Below, piece by piece: positions 51,055 through 61,533 of a DNA stretch of 64,000 nucleotides. The DNA is from Chondrus crispus. Lineage: Eukaryota; Rhodophyta; Florideophyceae; Gigartinales; Gigartinaceae. The stretch's first letter is position 1. The number at the start of each line of letters is the position of its first letter. The translations under genes and the position numbers were made by a program. The notes beneath the pieces are model-generated. The model had not been told where the DNA came from and did no database searches. It saw nothing but the letters and a program-made list of their open reading frames with translations. The DNA lies in NCBI RefSeq assembly GCF_000350225.1, contig NC_020795.1, forward strand, positions 30,001 through 94,000, given 5' to 3'.

Positions 51055-51685
51055 TTATTTTTTCTAAGGCATTAACGGTAATAATAATTTTGTCTGCTTT
51101 AAGCAAGGCAAAAATGTTAAGTTGATCTATTTCTATTAATTCTATATTTGCTAAATTGCGAAGTGATAAATATAAATTGGAATTTTTATTAACAACTATA
51201 AGTAAAATTTTATTTTTTTTATTTAAATTTATGTTTAGATTATTAATAATTTCTATGATAGATTTAGTTTTGGGTGTATGAATATTTTCTCCGATCTTAT
51301 CAATTACACATGTTTGTTGAAATTTATTAAATAATAAAGTTTTAAGTGCGAGTTGTTGTTCTTTTTTATTAATTTTAGTTTTATATTTTCTGTTTTTAGG
51401 ACCAAAAATAACACCTCCTCCTTTCCACAACGGAGATCTAATGGATCCAACTCGTGCTCTACCAGTTCCTTTTTGCTTCCATGGTTTTTTTCCTCCTCCA
51501 CGTACATCGCTACGATTTTTTGTATTTGTTGTTCCCTGACGTTTATTATTCAGTTGTTTAATTAGCGCTCTATGTATAATATACATTCCATTTTTTTCAC
51601 TAATTTTTAATACAATATCTTTAGAATAATTGTTATTGTTATCTTCTGTGAATACGGAATATGTAATCTTATGTTTAATAACCAT
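51035..51685 (-). CDS. rpl4: Ribosomal protein uL4
   Basis: A 216-residue tunnel protein. Motifs: [30 protein letters not shown] with its long tunnel loop, and the C-terminal [17 protein letters not shown]. Its stop overlaps the rpl23 start. It lies four bases after rpl3. Confidence 0.96.
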   Translation of the reverse strand: MVIKHKITYSVFTEDNNNNYSKDIVLKISEKNGMYIIHRALIKQLNNKRQGTTNTKNRSDVRGGGKKPWKQKGTGRARVGSIRSPLWKGGGVIFGPKNRKYKTKINKKEQQLALKTLLFNKFQQTCVIDKIGENIHTPKTKSIIEIINNLNINLNKKNKILLIVVNKNSNLYLSLRNLANIELIEIDQLNIFALLKADKIIITVNALEKINEIYNA

Positions 51686-51689
51686 TTAT

Positions 51690-52316
51690 TTATCTTGTTT
51701 TAATACTTATAATACTACCAGGTTTACCTGGTACAGCGCCTTTAACTATGACAATATGTTTTTCTGAATTTATATCAATTATTTGTAAATTTTTGATAGT
51801 AACTTTATTGTTGCCCATTCGACCAGCCATTTTTTTCCCAGGGAATACTCTTCCTGGTGTTGTTCCTGCGCCAATGGAACCAGGTTGTCGATGATTTTTT
51901 GAACCATGTGTCATAGGTCCTCGACTAAAATGGTGCCTTTTTTGATATCCTGTAAAACCTTTCCCAATACTAAAACCAGATACGTTAATTAAGCTACCAA
52001 TTTTTAGTTCATCTACTGTAAGAATTTGACCTAAATTAAAGTTGTCTAAATCTAAAGAGTTGACTTTATATTCACGTAAATATCGTAAATGTGGTGCGTT
52101 AACTTTGTTTAAATGTCCTATTTCAGCTTTCGTTAAATAATTTTTACTATATTCTGCATATCCTATTTGAATAGCGGTGTATCCATCAGATGATATTTTT
52201 TTGATTTGTGTAATCATGCAAGGACCTAACTGTAACACAGTAACTGGTATAGCTTTCCCTGTTTTGCTGAACAGTTGTGTCATTCCAACTTTTCTTCCTA
52301 ATAAACCGATTGACAC
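51690..52316 (-). CDS. rpl3: Ribosomal protein uL3
   Basis: The first gene of the 29-gene minus-strand ribosomal cluster. The 208-residue protein reaches toward the peptidyl-transferase centre. Motifs: GLLGRKVGMTQLFSKTGKA, FTGYQKRHHFSRGPMTHGSKNHRQPGSIG across the central loop, and the C-terminal VKGAVPGKPGSIISI. A promoter-like pair lies upstream (52378-52406). Confidence 0.97.
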   Translation of the reverse strand: MSIGLLGRKVGMTQLFSKTGKAIPVTVLQLGPCMITQIKKISSDGYTAIQIGYAEYSKNYLTKAEIGHLNKVNAPHLRYLREYKVNSLDLDNFNLGQILTVDELKIGSLINVSGFSIGKGFTGYQKRHHFSRGPMTHGSKNHRQPGSIGAGTTPGRVFPGKKMAGRMGNNKVTIKNLQIIDINSEKHIVIVKGAVPGKPGSIISIKTR

Positions 52317-52377
52317 GATAATTATATCTCCAGATTATAAGAGATTTTTACACACAGGCCATAATTTATATATGTTT

Positions 52378-52406
52378 ATTATCTTTGAAATTTGTATAAT
52401 TTTCAA
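52378..52406 (-). promoter_or_regulatory. Candidate promoter of the ribosomal-protein cluster
   Basis: On the minus strand, TTGAAA (52406-52401) and GATAAT (52383-52378) are exactly 17 bases apart, about 60 bases before the rpl3 start. Each hexamer differs from the bacterial consensus at only one position. This fits transcription by the plastid-encoded polymerase. Confidence 0.45.
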
Positions 52407-52459
52407 GTTTTGTTGAAATTTGTTGTTTAATTTTATTTATACTACTATGCTCAATTTAT

Positions 52460-52485
52460 AAAAAGTAGTATAATTACTACTTTTT
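52460..52485. promoter_or_regulatory. Hairpin in the rpl3-dnaK divergent spacer
   Basis: AAAAAGTAGTA (52460-52470) and TACTACTTTTT (52475-52485) are perfect 11-bp arms around TAAT, ending in T. It looks like a small intrinsic terminator, 68 bases upstream of dnaK in its likely leader. It could be a leader stabiliser or attenuator for dnaK. Confidence 0.45.
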
Positions 52486-52553
52486 TGTATTGATAATATG
52501 TAGCAATATATATACAAGTATAGAATAAGTATAATATTTAAGGTGTATAAAGT

Positions 52554-54428
52554 ATGAGTAAAGTTGTTGGTATTGATTTAGGTACTACAAACTCTGTAGT
52601 TGCTGTAATGGAAGGTGGAAAACCTACTGTTATTCCGAATAAAGAAGGTTTAAGAACAACCCCATCTGTAGTTGCTTATACTAAGAAAAAAGATAAGCTA
52701 GTTGGGCATATTGCTAAAAGACAAGCTGTAATGAACCCAGAGAATACGTTCTACTCTGTTAAAAGGTTTATTGGACGTAAGCAAGAAGAGGTAAGTAACG
52801 AATCTAAACAGTCATCTTATAATATTAAAACAGATTCTAATCTAAATATTAAATTAGAATGTCCAGCTTTAAATAAAGATTTTTCTCCAGAAGAAGTATC
52901 AGCACAAGTTTTGAGAAAATTAGTAGAAGATGCTAGTACATATTTAGGACAAACTGTAACTCAAGCTGTAATTACAGTCCCTGCATATTTTAATGATTCT
53001 CAGAGACAAGCAACAAAAGATGCTGGTCAGATTGCTGGACTAGATGTCTTAAGAATAATTAATGAACCAACAGCAGCTTCATTGTCATATGGTTTAGATA
53101 AAAAAAACAATGAAACTATTTTGGTTTTTGATTTAGGAGGCGGCACATTTGATGTTTCTGTATTAGAAGTAGGAGACGGTGTTTTCGAGGTTTTATCTAC
53201 ATCAGGTGATACTCACTTAGGTGGAGATGATTTTGATAATAAGATAGTTTTATGGCTAATTGATGAATTTAAAAAAGATGAAGGTATTAATTTAAGTCAA
53301 GATAGACAGGCTTTACAGAGATTAACAGAAGCTGCAGAAAAAGCTAAAATGGAGTTATCTAATTTATCACAAACCGATATAAATTTACCTTTTATTACTT
53401 CGAATGATACAGGTCCTAAGCATTTAGAAAAAACTATAACGCGTGCAAAATTTGAAAATCTATCGAAAGATTTAATTGACCGTTGCCAAATACCTGTAAA
53501 TAATGCTTTGAAAGATGCACAGCTTGAATCAAGTAGTATAGATGAAATAGTCTTAGTTGGTGGTTCTACAAGAATACCTGCTATACAAGAACTAGTGAAA
53601 AAAATTATTGGTAAAGATCCTAATCAAAGTGTAAATCCAGATGAAGTAGTTGCTATTGGAGCAGCTGTTCAAGCAGGTGTTTTAGCTGGTGAAGTTAAAG
53701 ATATACTATTGTTAGATGTTACTCCTTTATCATTGGGGGTAGAAACTTTAGGTGGTGTAATGACAAAAATTATTGCACGAAATACAACTGTACCTACTAA
53801 AAAATCAGAAGTTTTCTCAACTGCTGTAGATAATCAGCCGAATGTAGAAATTCATATTCTACAAGGAGAACGAGAATTTACAAAAGATAATAAAAGCCTA
53901 GGAACTTTTAGACTGGATGGTATTATGCCAGCACCAAGAGGTGTACCTCAAATAGAAGTAACTTTCGATATAGATGCTAATGGTATTTTATCTGTCAAAG
54001 CCAAAGATAAAGGCACTGGTAAGGAACAATCAATCACTATTACGGGAGCTTCAACTTTGCCTAAAGAAGAAGTTGAAAAATTGATAAAAGATGCAGAGTA
54101 TAATGCTGAAGTTGATAAACAAAAGCGTGAAAAAATAGATTTAAAAAATCAAGCTGACTCTTTTTGTTATCAAACAGAAAATCAATTAAATGAGTTGGGT
54201 GATAAGGTTAGTGTAAAAGAAAAAGAGGATATCCAATCCATATTAACTAAATTAAAGCAAGCTGTTCAAGATGAAGATTATGATCTAATAAAATCTTTGC
54301 AAGATGAAGCGCAGAAAGCTTTAATGGAGATAGGAAAAAAAGCATACAATTCTCCTGAAGTTGATAAAAATAGCAATGAACAAACTTCTGAAGAATCTGT
54401 AATTGATACAGATTCTTCAGAAGCTTGA
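52554..54428 (+). CDS. dnaK: Hsp70 chaperone DnaK
   Basis: Stromal Hsp70 that folds and protects proteins with DnaJ and GrpE, which are encoded elsewhere. The 624-residue product has the ATPase signature [13 protein letters not shown] (6-18), [19 protein letters not shown], and [11 protein letters not shown], then the substrate-binding domain starting near [17 protein letters not shown]. The acidic tail ends DTDSSEA rather than EEVD, as in bacteria. The last codons form a 17-bp hairpin (54385-54423). Confidence 0.98.
   Translation: MSKVVGIDLGTTNSVVAVMEGGKPTVIPNKEGLRTTPSVVAYTKKKDKLVGHIAKRQAVMNPENTFYSVKRFIGRKQEEVSNESKQSSYNIKTDSNLNIKLECPALNKDFSPEEVSAQVLRKLVEDASTYLGQTVTQAVITVPAYFNDSQRQATKDAGQIAGLDVLRIINEPTAASLSYGLDKKNNETILVFDLGGGTFDVSVLEVGDGVFEVLSTSGDTHLGGDDFDNKIVLWLIDEFKKDEGINLSQDRQALQRLTEAAEKAKMELSNLSQTDINLPFITSNDTGPKHLEKTITRAKFENLSKDLIDRCQIPVNNALKDAQLESSSIDEIVLVGGSTRIPAIQELVKKIIGKDPNQSVNPDEVVAIGAAVQAGVLAGEVKDILLLDVTPLSLGVETLGGVMTKIIARNTTVPTKKSEVFSTAVDNQPNVEIHILQGEREFTKDNKSLGTFRLDGIMPAPRGVPQIEVTFDIDANGILSVKAKDKGTGKEQSITITGASTLPKEEVEKLIKDAEYNAEVDKQKREKIDLKNQADSFCYQTENQLNELGDKVSVKEKEDIQSILTKLKQAVQDEDYDLIKSLQDEAQKALMEIGKKAYNSPEVDKNSNEQTSEESVIDTDSSEA
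54385..54423 (+). terminator. Hairpin formed by the last dnaK codons
   Basis: CTTCTGAAGAATCTGTA (54385-54401) and its exact complement (54407-54423) form 17-bp arms around ATTGA, ending five bases before the dnaK stop is complete. It encodes the repetitive acidic tail (SEES and DSSE). No T-tract follows. trnG on the other strand starts its 3' end 12 bases later, so it may protect the dnaK mRNA end. Confidence 0.55.
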
Positions 54429-54435
54429 TAGCTTA

Positions 54436-54457
54436 AGCGGGTAACGCGATTCGAACG

Positions 54458-54500
<43 letters not shown>

Positions 54501-54507
54501 TACCCGC
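54436..54507 (-). tRNA. trnG: tRNA-Gly(GCC)
   Basis: A 72-base cloverleaf on the minus strand. The anticodon loop TTGCCAA gives GCC. Acceptor GCGGGTA/TACCCGC is perfect and the discriminator is T. It converges on dnaK, eight bases from the dnaK stop. Confidence 0.96.
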
Positions 54508-54617
54508 ATGAGCTAATATTCTCAAAAAATCTGTAGTTTGTCAAGTTTTTGAATATAGCAAAATAGAGATATAGTATTTATTTATACCTATTCTGTAAAA
54601 CTTTTATTAGCTTATTA

Positions 54618-54806
54618 TTATATAATAAATGAATTAACTAAACCTGTTATAATGACTAAGCCTGCCCATATTCCTGCACCAGTATAAATTAAATTTTTAG
54701 ATTGTTCCCATTGCCCAGGCGATGCTAGAGTGACAGGTATTCCTACAACTAATAAAGTTGATAATATTATTAAAATGAACACTAGTAATTGAACTGCGAT
54801 GATCAT
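54618..54806 (-). CDS. psbZ: Photosystem II protein Z
   Basis: A two-helix subunit (formerly ycf9) at the edge of photosystem II near CP43, involved in antenna interaction. The 62-residue product is MIIAVQLLVFILIILSTLLV, then the loop GIPVTLASPGQWEQSKN and a second helix. Two ATG codons are adjacent. I use the second because AAGGAGA (54813-54819) is better spaced from it and the family starts MIIA; starting at 54809 would add one Met. Confidence 0.96.
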   Translation of the reverse strand: MIIAVQLLVFILIILSTLLVVGIPVTLASPGQWEQSKNLIYTGAGIWAGLVIITGLVNSFII

Positions 54807-54809
54807 CAT

Positions 54810-55116
54810 CTATCTCCTTTTAAGAAATGTTGAAAAGTTTACTTATATAATAATTCATATTCTTCATTATATTTTAATGATTATTGTAAGATTTATATAT
54901 ATACAGACAAAGAATTGTAAATAAAACTTACCAATAGTATTTTATTTATATACTTTAATTGTTTTGTTCTATGAATAAAATATATAAGTGCCTATTTTTT
55001 TGTTAACATAAAAAATAAGAAGAAAATAGGAAAATATTAGATATTTGATATACCATTGTTATAAGTATATATTTTTTTACTATCTTTGTGTCAATTTATT
55101 TGGAGGATTTTATAGT
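54810..55116. other. 307-base spacer between psbZ and psbK
   Basis: This divergent spacer should contain the promoters of psbZ (minus) and psbK (plus). CCTATTTT (54991-54998) and AAAATAGG (55023-55030) form a weak long-range dyad. No gene is visible. Confidence 0.45.
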
Positions 55117-55254
55117 ATGATTACAACTATGATAATTGCAAAATTACCAGAAGCTTATGCTATGTTTAGGCCGTTGGTAGATATTTTGCCAGTTATACCA
55201 GTATTTTTTTTACTCTTAGCATTTGTATGGCAAGCAGCAATTGGTTTTAGATAG
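55117..55254 (+). CDS. psbK: Photosystem II protein K
   Basis: A small photosystem II subunit next to CP43. The mature, helix-forming part [20 protein letters not shown] and [17 protein letters not shown] is clear. The frame is open from 55045, but GGAGG at 55102-55106 lies ten bases before the ATG at 55117, giving a 45-residue precursor with a short N-terminal presequence that is normally removed. petG follows 58 bases later. Confidence 0.96.
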   Translation: MITTMIIAKLPEAYAMFRPLVDILPVIPVFFLLLAFVWQAAIGFR

Positions 55255-55312
55255 AATTAGCTTATATCATTTTCATACTTTAGAATTATTTTATAGATAT
55301 TTTATTTTTTAT

Positions 55313-55426
55313 ATGGTAGAACCTCTTTTATCGGGTATAGTTTTAGGTTTGATACCAGTTACATTAGCTGGTTTATTAGTTGCCGCTTATTTGCAATATC
55401 GTAGAGGCAATCAGTTTGGATTATAA
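55313..55426 (+). CDS. petG: Cytochrome b6f subunit V
   Basis: A 37-residue one-helix subunit that stabilises the b6f complex: [20 protein letters not shown] then [17 protein letters not shown]. The open frame begins upstream at 55223, but homology starts at the ATG at 55313. Probably cotranscribed with psbK. Confidence 0.97.
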   Translation: MVEPLLSGIVLGLIPVTLAGLLVAAYLQYRRGNQFGL

Positions 55427-55465
55427 CTTATCTTTAACTCATTAAGCATCTGTATTGTTATATTT

Positions 55466-55504
55466 ATAAATACTCTTCAAGTAATACCTATTGAGAGTAT
55501 TTAT
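55466..55504. terminator. Hairpin between petG and rps14
   Basis: ATAAATACTCT (55466-55476) pairs with AGAGTATTTAT (55494-55504) around a 17-base loop. It lies between convergent petG and rps14. Confidence 0.55.
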
Positions 55505-55512
55505 TTATTATT

Positions 55513-55815
55513 TTACCAGCTTGATTTTGTTATACCTGGCAATAAACATTCATGAGACATTTCTCTGAATACATGTCTTGATAGTCCAAAATCACTATAT
55601 ACACCTCTACTTCTACCTGTCATCCAGCATCTATTGCGTAATCTACACTTTGCACTATTTCTAGGCAATTTTTGTAGTTTTTTTTGTAATTCTATTTTTT
55701 CTATAAAATTAGAAGATAGTTTTATAGAATTTTTGATATTTTTTCTTTCTGTTTGATATTTTTTTACAAGTGCTTGTCTTTTTTTCTCTCTTTGAATCAT
55801 GCTTTTTTTAGCCAT
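55513..55815 (-). CDS. rps14: Ribosomal protein uS14
   Basis: A 100-residue protein of the 30S head, the long zinc-free bacterial form. Motifs: [17 protein letters not shown], and the C-terminal [36 protein letters not shown], ending GITKSSW. It lies 130 bases upstream of the psaB stop on the same strand... that is, psaB lies to its right and is transcribed towards it. Confidence 0.97.
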   Translation of the reverse strand: MAKKSMIQREKKRQALVKKYQTERKNIKNSIKLSSNFIEKIELQKKLQKLPRNSAKCRLRNRCWMTGRSRGVYSDFGLSRHVFREMSHECLLPGITKSSW

Positions 55816-55878
55816 ATAGTATATTTATTGCGTTTAAATTATATTTGTATATTATACAATTTTTATTGTTATTGCAAT

Positions 55879-55920
55879 AATTAAGCCATCTATAAATGTT
55901 AGATTATAGACGGCTTAATT
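55879..55920 (-). terminator. Terminator hairpin after psaB
   Basis: AATTAAGCCATCTATAA (55879-55895) pairs with 55904-55920 with a single mismatch (C-A type) around an eight-base loop. It follows the psaB stop on the minus strand by 25 bases and probably ends the psaA-psaB transcript before rps14. Confidence 0.7.
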
Positions 55921-55945
55921 AATATATAATGTTATATGTAATATT

Positions 55946-58150
55946 TTAACCAAATTTACCTGAAGTAGATGCTATCACAAATGCTGCATATGTTAAAATA
56001 TAGCCTACAGAAAAATGTGCTAGACCAACTAATCTTGCTTGTACGATTGATAAAGCTACAGGTTTGTCTTTCCACCTAATTAAATTAGCTAAAGGAGTTC
56101 TTTCATGTGCCCATGCAAGAGTTTCTATAAGTTCTTGCCAATAACCTCTCCATGAGATTAAGAACATAAATCCAGTTGCCCATACAAGATGACCGAATAA
56201 AAACATCCATGCCCAGACAGATAAATTATTCATGCCATATGGATTGTATCCATTAATTAGAGGAGAAGAGTTAAGCCATAAGTAATCTCTTAGCCATCCC
56301 ATTAAATATGTTGAGGATTCATTAAATTGACTAATATTACCTTGCCAAATAGTAACATGTTTCCAATGCCAATAGAATGTAACCCAACCAATTGTATTTA
56401 GCATCCAAAATACAGAAAGATAGAAAGCATCCCATGCAGAGATATCGCATGTACCACCACGACCAGGTCCATCGCAAGGAAAGCTGTAACCAAAATCTTT
56501 CTTGTCAGGCATTAATTTTGAGCCCCTAGCGTCTAAAGCACCTTTCACTAGTATAAGTGTTGTTGTATGTAATCCTAAAGCAATAGCATGGTGTACTAAA
56601 AAATCTCCAGGTCCAATAGTTAAAAATAAAGAATTTTTACTATTATTTATAGCTTCTAGCCAACCTGGTAGCCATACGCTATTACCTGCTTGTGTTGCAA
56701 TATTAGATGTAGAAGATAGTAAAACATCAAATCCATATAAGCCTTTTCCAGAACTTGCTTGTATCCATTGTGCAAATACAGGCTCTATTAAAATTTGCTT
56801 TTCTGGTGTACCAAAAGCTATCATTGTGTCATTGTGAATATATAGTCCAAGAGTATGAAATCCTAGGAAAAGAGATACCCAGCTTAAGTGAGATATAATA
56901 GCCTCTTTGTGTTCTAGCATTCTTGCTAATACATTATCTTTATTTTGCTCTGGATCATAATCTCTAACAAAGAATATTGCTCCATGCGCAAAAGCACCTA
57001 CCATTAAGAATCCAGCAATGTATTGATGATGTGTATATAAAGCAGCTTGTGTTGTAAAATCCTTTGCCATAAAAGCATAAGGTGGCATAGCATACATGTG
57101 CTGTGCAACTAAAGATGTTATAACTCCTAAAGATGCAAGTGCCAAACCTAGTTGTATATGTAATGAGTTAGTAATAGTTTCATATAGTCCTTGATGGCCT
57201 AGCCCTAAGCGACCACTAGGTGGTTTATGTGCATCTAATATATCTTTTAAATTGTGTCCAATGCCCCAGTTAGTTTTGTACATGTGACCTGCAATAATAA
57301 ATAAAATCGCAATAGCTAAATGATGATGCGCCATATCTGTTAGCCATAATGATTGACTTTGTGGATGAAATCCTCCCAAGAAAGTTAATATAGCTGTACC
57401 AGCACCTTCTGTTGTACCAAAGCTGTGATTTAAACTATCTGGATTTGCAGCGTATTCGTACCATTTACCAGTAAAGAAAGGTTGTAAGCCTAGTGGATGT
57501 GGTAAAGTTGTAGTAAAATTATCCCAGCCTATATGTTGTCCGCGAGATTCTGGGATTGCGACATGAACTAAATGTCCTGTCCAAGCTAATGAACTAAATC
57601 CAAATAAACCTGATAAATGATGATTTAGTCTTGATTCATTATTCTTAAACCAAGATAGCCCAGGTTTAAATTTGGGCTGCAAGTGCAGCCAACCAGCAAA
57701 TAGCATTAATGCAGACAATATTAATAATAGAAGTGCACCACTGTATAAATCATTATTAGTTCGCATGCCAATTGTATACCACCAATGGTATACACCTGAA
57801 AAACAAAGATTCACGGGATAAGATGCTCCACCTTTTGTGAATGCTTTAATAGCTGGCTGTCCAAAATGAGGATCCCATATAGCATGTGCGATCGGTTTAG
57901 TTTTTAATGGATTTAAAACCCATTGCTCGAAATTACCTTGCCAGGCAATATGAAATAAATTACCTGATGTCCATAAAAATATAATAGCAATATGCCCGAA
58001 ATGAGATGCGAAAATCTTTTGATATAGATTTTCTTCTGTCATTCCATCATGACTTTCAAAATCATGTGCAGTAGCTATTCCGTACCAAATCCTTCTTGTA
58101 GTAGGATCTTGAGCCAATGCTTGGCTAAACTTCGGAAATTTTGTTCCCAT
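55946..58150 (-). CDS. psaB: Photosystem I P700 apoprotein A2
   Basis: PsaB is half of the photosystem I core, holding P700, antenna chlorophylls and half of the 4Fe-4S FX centre. The 734-residue product begins [16 protein letters not shown]. It has eleven hydrophobic helices. The FX loop [18 protein letters not shown] carries both cysteines. It lies 21 bases after psaA, the conserved psaA-psaB pair. Confidence 0.98.
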   Translation of the reverse strand: MGTKFPKFSQALAQDPTTRRIWYGIATAHDFESHDGMTEENLYQKIFASHFGHIAIIFLWTSGNLFHIAWQGNFEQWVLNPLKTKPIAHAIWDPHFGQPAIKAFTKGGASYPVNLCFSGVYHWWYTIGMRTNNDLYSGALLLLILSALMLFAGWLHLQPKFKPGLSWFKNNESRLNHHLSGLFGFSSLAWTGHLVHVAIPESRGQHIGWDNFTTTLPHPLGLQPFFTGKWYEYAANPDSLNHSFGTTEGAGTAILTFLGGFHPQSQSLWLTDMAHHHLAIAILFIIAGHMYKTNWGIGHNLKDILDAHKPPSGRLGLGHQGLYETITNSLHIQLGLALASLGVITSLVAQHMYAMPPYAFMAKDFTTQAALYTHHQYIAGFLMVGAFAHGAIFFVRDYDPEQNKDNVLARMLEHKEAIISHLSWVSLFLGFHTLGLYIHNDTMIAFGTPEKQILIEPVFAQWIQASSGKGLYGFDVLLSSTSNIATQAGNSVWLPGWLEAINNSKNSLFLTIGPGDFLVHHAIALGLHTTTLILVKGALDARGSKLMPDKKDFGYSFPCDGPGRGGTCDISAWDAFYLSVFWMLNTIGWVTFYWHWKHVTIWQGNISQFNESSTYLMGWLRDYLWLNSSPLINGYNPYGMNNLSVWAWMFLFGHLVWATGFMFLISWRGYWQELIETLAWAHERTPLANLIRWKDKPVALSIVQARLVGLAHFSVGYILTYAAFVIASTSGKFG

Positions 58151-58171
58151 TGTATTGTTTTAATTCCTTTT

Positions 58172-60430
58172 TTATCCTACTGATATTATTCTTGCTAAGA
58201 AAAAAGCCCATGTTGTACCTATTCCACCTAATAAGTAATGTGCTACACCAACAGCTCGACCTTGTGTAATGCTTAAAGCTCTTGGTTGAATAGATGGAGC
58301 TACTTTTACTTTATTATGTGCCCATACAATTGATTCTATAAGTTCTTGCCAATAACCACGACCACTAAATAAAAACATTAAGCTAAATGCCCATATGAAA
58401 TGTGCTCCTAAGAATATTAAGCCATATGCAGATAGCGCTGATCCGTATGATTGAATTACTTGTGAAGCTTGTGCCCAAAGAAAATCTCTCAGCCATCCAT
58501 TAATGGTAATAGCACTTTGTGCAAAATTTCCTCCTGTTATATGTGATACTTTACCTGATGTTGTTACACTACCCCATACATCAGACTGCATTTTCCAGCT
58601 AAAATGAAATATAGCAATTGATAATGAATTATACATCCAGAATAGTCCAAGAAATACATGATCCCATCCAGAGACTTGGCATGTGCCGCCACGACCAGGA
58701 CCATCACAAGGAAAACGAAAACCTAGATTTGATTTATCAGGAATTAATCTTGAATTTCTTGAAAACAAGAACCCTTTTACTAGTATTAAAACAGTAACAT
58801 GTATTGTAAATGCATGTATATGATGAACCATAAAATCAGCTGTACCTAATGAAATAGGCATCATTGCTATCTTATTACCAATTGTTATAACTTCTCCACC
58901 AAATGCATAGCTAGCAGTAGCTAATGAGTTTGGGCTAGTATTACTGGGTGCAAGTGTATGTATATTTTGAACCCATTGAGCAAATATTGGTTGTAATTGA
59001 ATAGCTGTGTCGGAAAACATGTCTTGTGATCTTCCTAATGCTCTCATTGTATCATTGTGTACATATAGTCCAAATGAATGGAAACCTAAAAATATACATA
59101 CCCAATTCAGATGAGATATTATAGCGTCTCTATGTCTTATTATCCTATCAAGAACATTATTATAGTTTTGTGCAGGATTATAGTCTCTAACCATAAATAT
59201 CGATGCATGTGCACCAGCACCAACAATACAAAAACCACCTATCCACATATGGTGAGTAAATAAAGATAATTGTGTTGGATAATCTGTTGCAATATAGGGA
59301 TATGGAGGCATCGCATACATATGGTGAGCTACAATAATACTTAATGATCCCATCATTGCTAAGTTTATAGCTAATTGAGCATGCCAAGAAGTTGTTAAAA
59401 TCTCGTATAAACCTTTATGTCCTTCACCAGTAAATGGACCTTTATGTGCTTCTAATATTTCTTTCATGCTATGTCCAATACCCCAATTAGTACGGTACAT
59501 ATGACCAGCTACTAAAAATAGTACAGCTAGTGCTAAATGGTGATGAGCTATATCACTTAACCATAAACCACCTGTTACTGGATTCAGACCACCTTTGAAA
59601 GTTAAAAAATCAGAATATTCATTCCAGTTTAAAGTAAAGAACGGTATAATTCCTTTATTAAAACTAGGATATAATTGTGACATTAATTCTCTATTGACTA
59701 AAAACTCATGAGGTAAAGGTAGCTCTTGAGGAGCAATACCTGCATCTAGTAATTTATTAATAGGTAAAGCAATATGAATTTGATGACCAGCCCAGCTTAA
59801 ACATCCTAGTCCTAGGAGGCCAGCTAAGTGGTGATTCATCATTGATTCAACATTTTGAAACCATTCGAGTTTAGGTGCTGCTTTATGATAATGGAACCAA
59901 CCAGCAAAAACCATTAATGCTGACATAAATAAGCCGCCTATTGCTGTAGCATATAGTTCAACTTCTGTAGTAATACCGGAAGCTCTCCATAGCTGAAAAA
60001 AACCAGATGTGATTTGAACACCTTGGAAACCTCCTCCAACGTCGCCATTTAGAATTTCTTGTCCTACTATGGGCCATACAATTTGCGCACTAGGTTTAAT
60101 TATAGTTGGATTACTTAACCATGAAACATAGTTAGAAAAACGAGCACCATGAAAATACATACCACTAAGCCATAAAAATATAATAGCTAGCTGGCCGAAA
60201 TGTGCGCTAAAAATTTTTCTTGAAACTTCTTCTAATGAACTTGTATGACTGTCAAAGTCGTGAGCATCTGCATGTAAATTCCAGATCCATGTTGTTGTTT
60301 TAGGACCTTTTGCAAGTACTCGTGAAAAATGGCCTGGTTTTGCCCATTTTTCAAAAGATGTACTTACTACATTTTTATCTACAGTTACTTTAACTTTTTT
60401 TGTCTCTTGCTCTTGTGAGCTAATTGCCAT
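58172..60430 (-). CDS. psaA: Photosystem I P700 apoprotein A1
   Basis: PsaA is the other half of the photosystem I core. The 752-residue protein has eleven hydrophobic helices and the FX loop [19 protein letters not shown] with both cysteines. GAGAGGAG just upstream of the ATG is a strong ribosome-binding site. The 170-base spacer to accB holds the promoter region; no clear -35/-10 pair was found. Confidence 0.98.
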   Translation of the reverse strand: MAISSQEQETKKVKVTVDKNVVSTSFEKWAKPGHFSRVLAKGPKTTTWIWNLHADAHDFDSHTSSLEEVSRKIFSAHFGQLAIIFLWLSGMYFHGARFSNYVSWLSNPTIIKPSAQIVWPIVGQEILNGDVGGGFQGVQITSGFFQLWRASGITTEVELYATAIGGLFMSALMVFAGWFHYHKAAPKLEWFQNVESMMNHHLAGLLGLGCLSWAGHQIHIALPINKLLDAGIAPQELPLPHEFLVNRELMSQLYPSFNKGIIPFFTLNWNEYSDFLTFKGGLNPVTGGLWLSDIAHHHLALAVLFLVAGHMYRTNWGIGHSMKEILEAHKGPFTGEGHKGLYEILTTSWHAQLAINLAMMGSLSIIVAHHMYAMPPYPYIATDYPTQLSLFTHHMWIGGFCIVGAGAHASIFMVRDYNPAQNYNNVLDRIIRHRDAIISHLNWVCIFLGFHSFGLYVHNDTMRALGRSQDMFSDTAIQLQPIFAQWVQNIHTLAPSNTSPNSLATASYAFGGEVITIGNKIAMMPISLGTADFMVHHIHAFTIHVTVLILVKGFLFSRNSRLIPDKSNLGFRFPCDGPGRGGTCQVSGWDHVFLGLFWMYNSLSIAIFHFSWKMQSDVWGSVTTSGKVSHITGGNFAQSAITINGWLRDFLWAQASQVIQSYGSALSAYGLIFLGAHFIWAFSLMFLFSGRGYWQELIESIVWAHNKVKVAPSIQPRALSITQGRAVGVAHYLLGGIGTTWAFFLARIISVG

Positions 60431-60600
60431 CGAGTTGCTCCTCTCTATTTTAAATAAAATGAGATAAGGAATAAAACGCTCAACAAGTATCTCTTTTATA
60501 AATGGATATTTTTTGGATATGTGAGTTTTTATTACATTCTTACATTATAAATATATTCTATATTTTATTTAATATCTGTTAACAATAGTTAAAATCTCAT

Positions 60601-61077
60601 TTATTCTAGAATAGGCTTAACTTTCATTAATGCTTGTCCACAATCAACAATATCACCATCTTGAACTAGTATTTCAACTATTTCGCCATTTACTTCTGCT
60701 TCGATCTCATTCATTAGTTTCATCGCTTCAATTATACATACTGTTTGTTTTTGTTGTACAATATCGTATAAATCTATAAATGATGGTTCGCCTGGAGCAG
60801 GTGATCTATAAAATGTACCTACCATAGGAGATACTATTGTTGAATATATTTCTAATTTACGATTAGAAAGCTCATTGTCTGGAATAGAACTAATTTGATT
60901 ATTTGTACTTTTTTTCACATTAGTATTTTTATTTCTTAGTCCAATTATTTGTTTATTTATTATGTCTGATTTATTAATAGTTAGTTCAAACTCTTGACTT
61001 TTTACATTTATTTCTTGTATTTGTTTATTTTGAATAGAATGTAAAAGTTGTTTTAAATCATCTATTTGAAATTTCAT
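60601..61077 (-). CDS. accB: Acetyl-CoA carboxylase biotin carboxyl carrier protein
   Basis: BCCP carries the biotin of plastid acetyl-CoA carboxylase, the first step of fatty-acid synthesis. The 158-residue product has a poorly conserved N-terminal half, then SPMVGTFYRSPAPGEPSFI and the biotinylation motif EAMKLMNE with Lys120. The thumb and C-terminal half are normal. It lies 31 bases after petP. The acyl carrier protein gene is nearby at 63323. Confidence 0.97.
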   Translation of the reverse strand: MKFQIDDLKQLLHSIQNKQIQEINVKSQEFELTINKSDIINKQIIGLRNKNTNVKKSTNNQISSIPDNELSNRKLEIYSTIVSPMVGTFYRSPAPGEPSFIDLYDIVQQKQTVCIIEAMKLMNEIEAEVNGEIVEILVQDGDIVDCGQALMKVKPILE

Positions 61078-61108
61078 ATTAATATATAATCCTTTAACTA
61101 TTTGCTGT

Positions 61109-61330
61109 CTATAATTCCGTATATTTTTCTGAGGATATGACTTCTAATTCTTTTGAAAATATCCATATCCTAGTGCAATCTTCAAATTCTATAATTGGTA
61201 CTGTATCATTACAGGAAATTATTCTTTTTCCAACTATAGTTCCAACTTTATCTATATAATGTACAATTTTTACATTATTTTTAGTATTCATTTCTTTTAT
61301 TTTTACATTTTTACCTGTCTTCATACTCAT
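61109..61330 (-). CDS. petP: Cytochrome b6f-associated protein PetP
   Basis: A 73-residue SH3-like protein matching PetP, a small soluble subunit bound to the b6f complex of cyanobacteria and red algae that affects linear electron flow. Features: MKTGKNVKIKEM, DKVGTIVGKR, and PIIEFEDCTRIWIFSKELEVI. The frame has Met at codons 1 and 3; the family start matches the second (61324). It is divergent from ycf45. Confidence 0.8.
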   Translation of the reverse strand: MSMKTGKNVKIKEMNTKNNVKIVHYIDKVGTIVGKRIISCNDTVPIIEFEDCTRIWIFSKELEVISSEKYTEL

Positions 61331-61450
61331 TATTAATTATTTATTAAATGTATATTATGTGTCAAAATTAATTGTTATATACATGATATAAGTTAATTTA
61401 GTGTACTATAAATAATGGATATTTAAAATAAAGAGCATATTAGCAAATTA

Positions 61451-61528
61451 ATGATAGAATTTTTAGAGCAAGGTCAATTTAGAATCATAGCTGAATTATC
61501 GATTTTTTATACGCAAACTAAACAATAA
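61451..61528 (+). CDS. Possible 25-codon ORF just before ycf45
   Basis: MIEFLEQGQFRIIAELSIFY then TQTKQ and stop, ending five bases before the ycf45 ATG and in a different frame. Base composition is richer in G and C than the flanking spacer and the residues look protein-like. It could be a leader peptide that couples translation to ycf45, or chance. I know no family for it, and no strong ribosome-binding site is visible. Confidence 0.2.
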   Translation: MIEFLEQGQFRIIAELSIFYTQTKQ

Positions 61529-61533
61529 AAAAA

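Noticed and set aside
55045..55116. N-terminal extension of psbK
   Set aside because: The GGAGG site and family alignment place the start at 55117.
55223..55312. Upstream part of the petG frame
   Set aside because: It overlaps psbK and lacks homology; PetG starts MVEPLL.
56502..56837. 111-codon ORF antisense to psaB
   Set aside because: Shadow ORF opposite a conserved gene.
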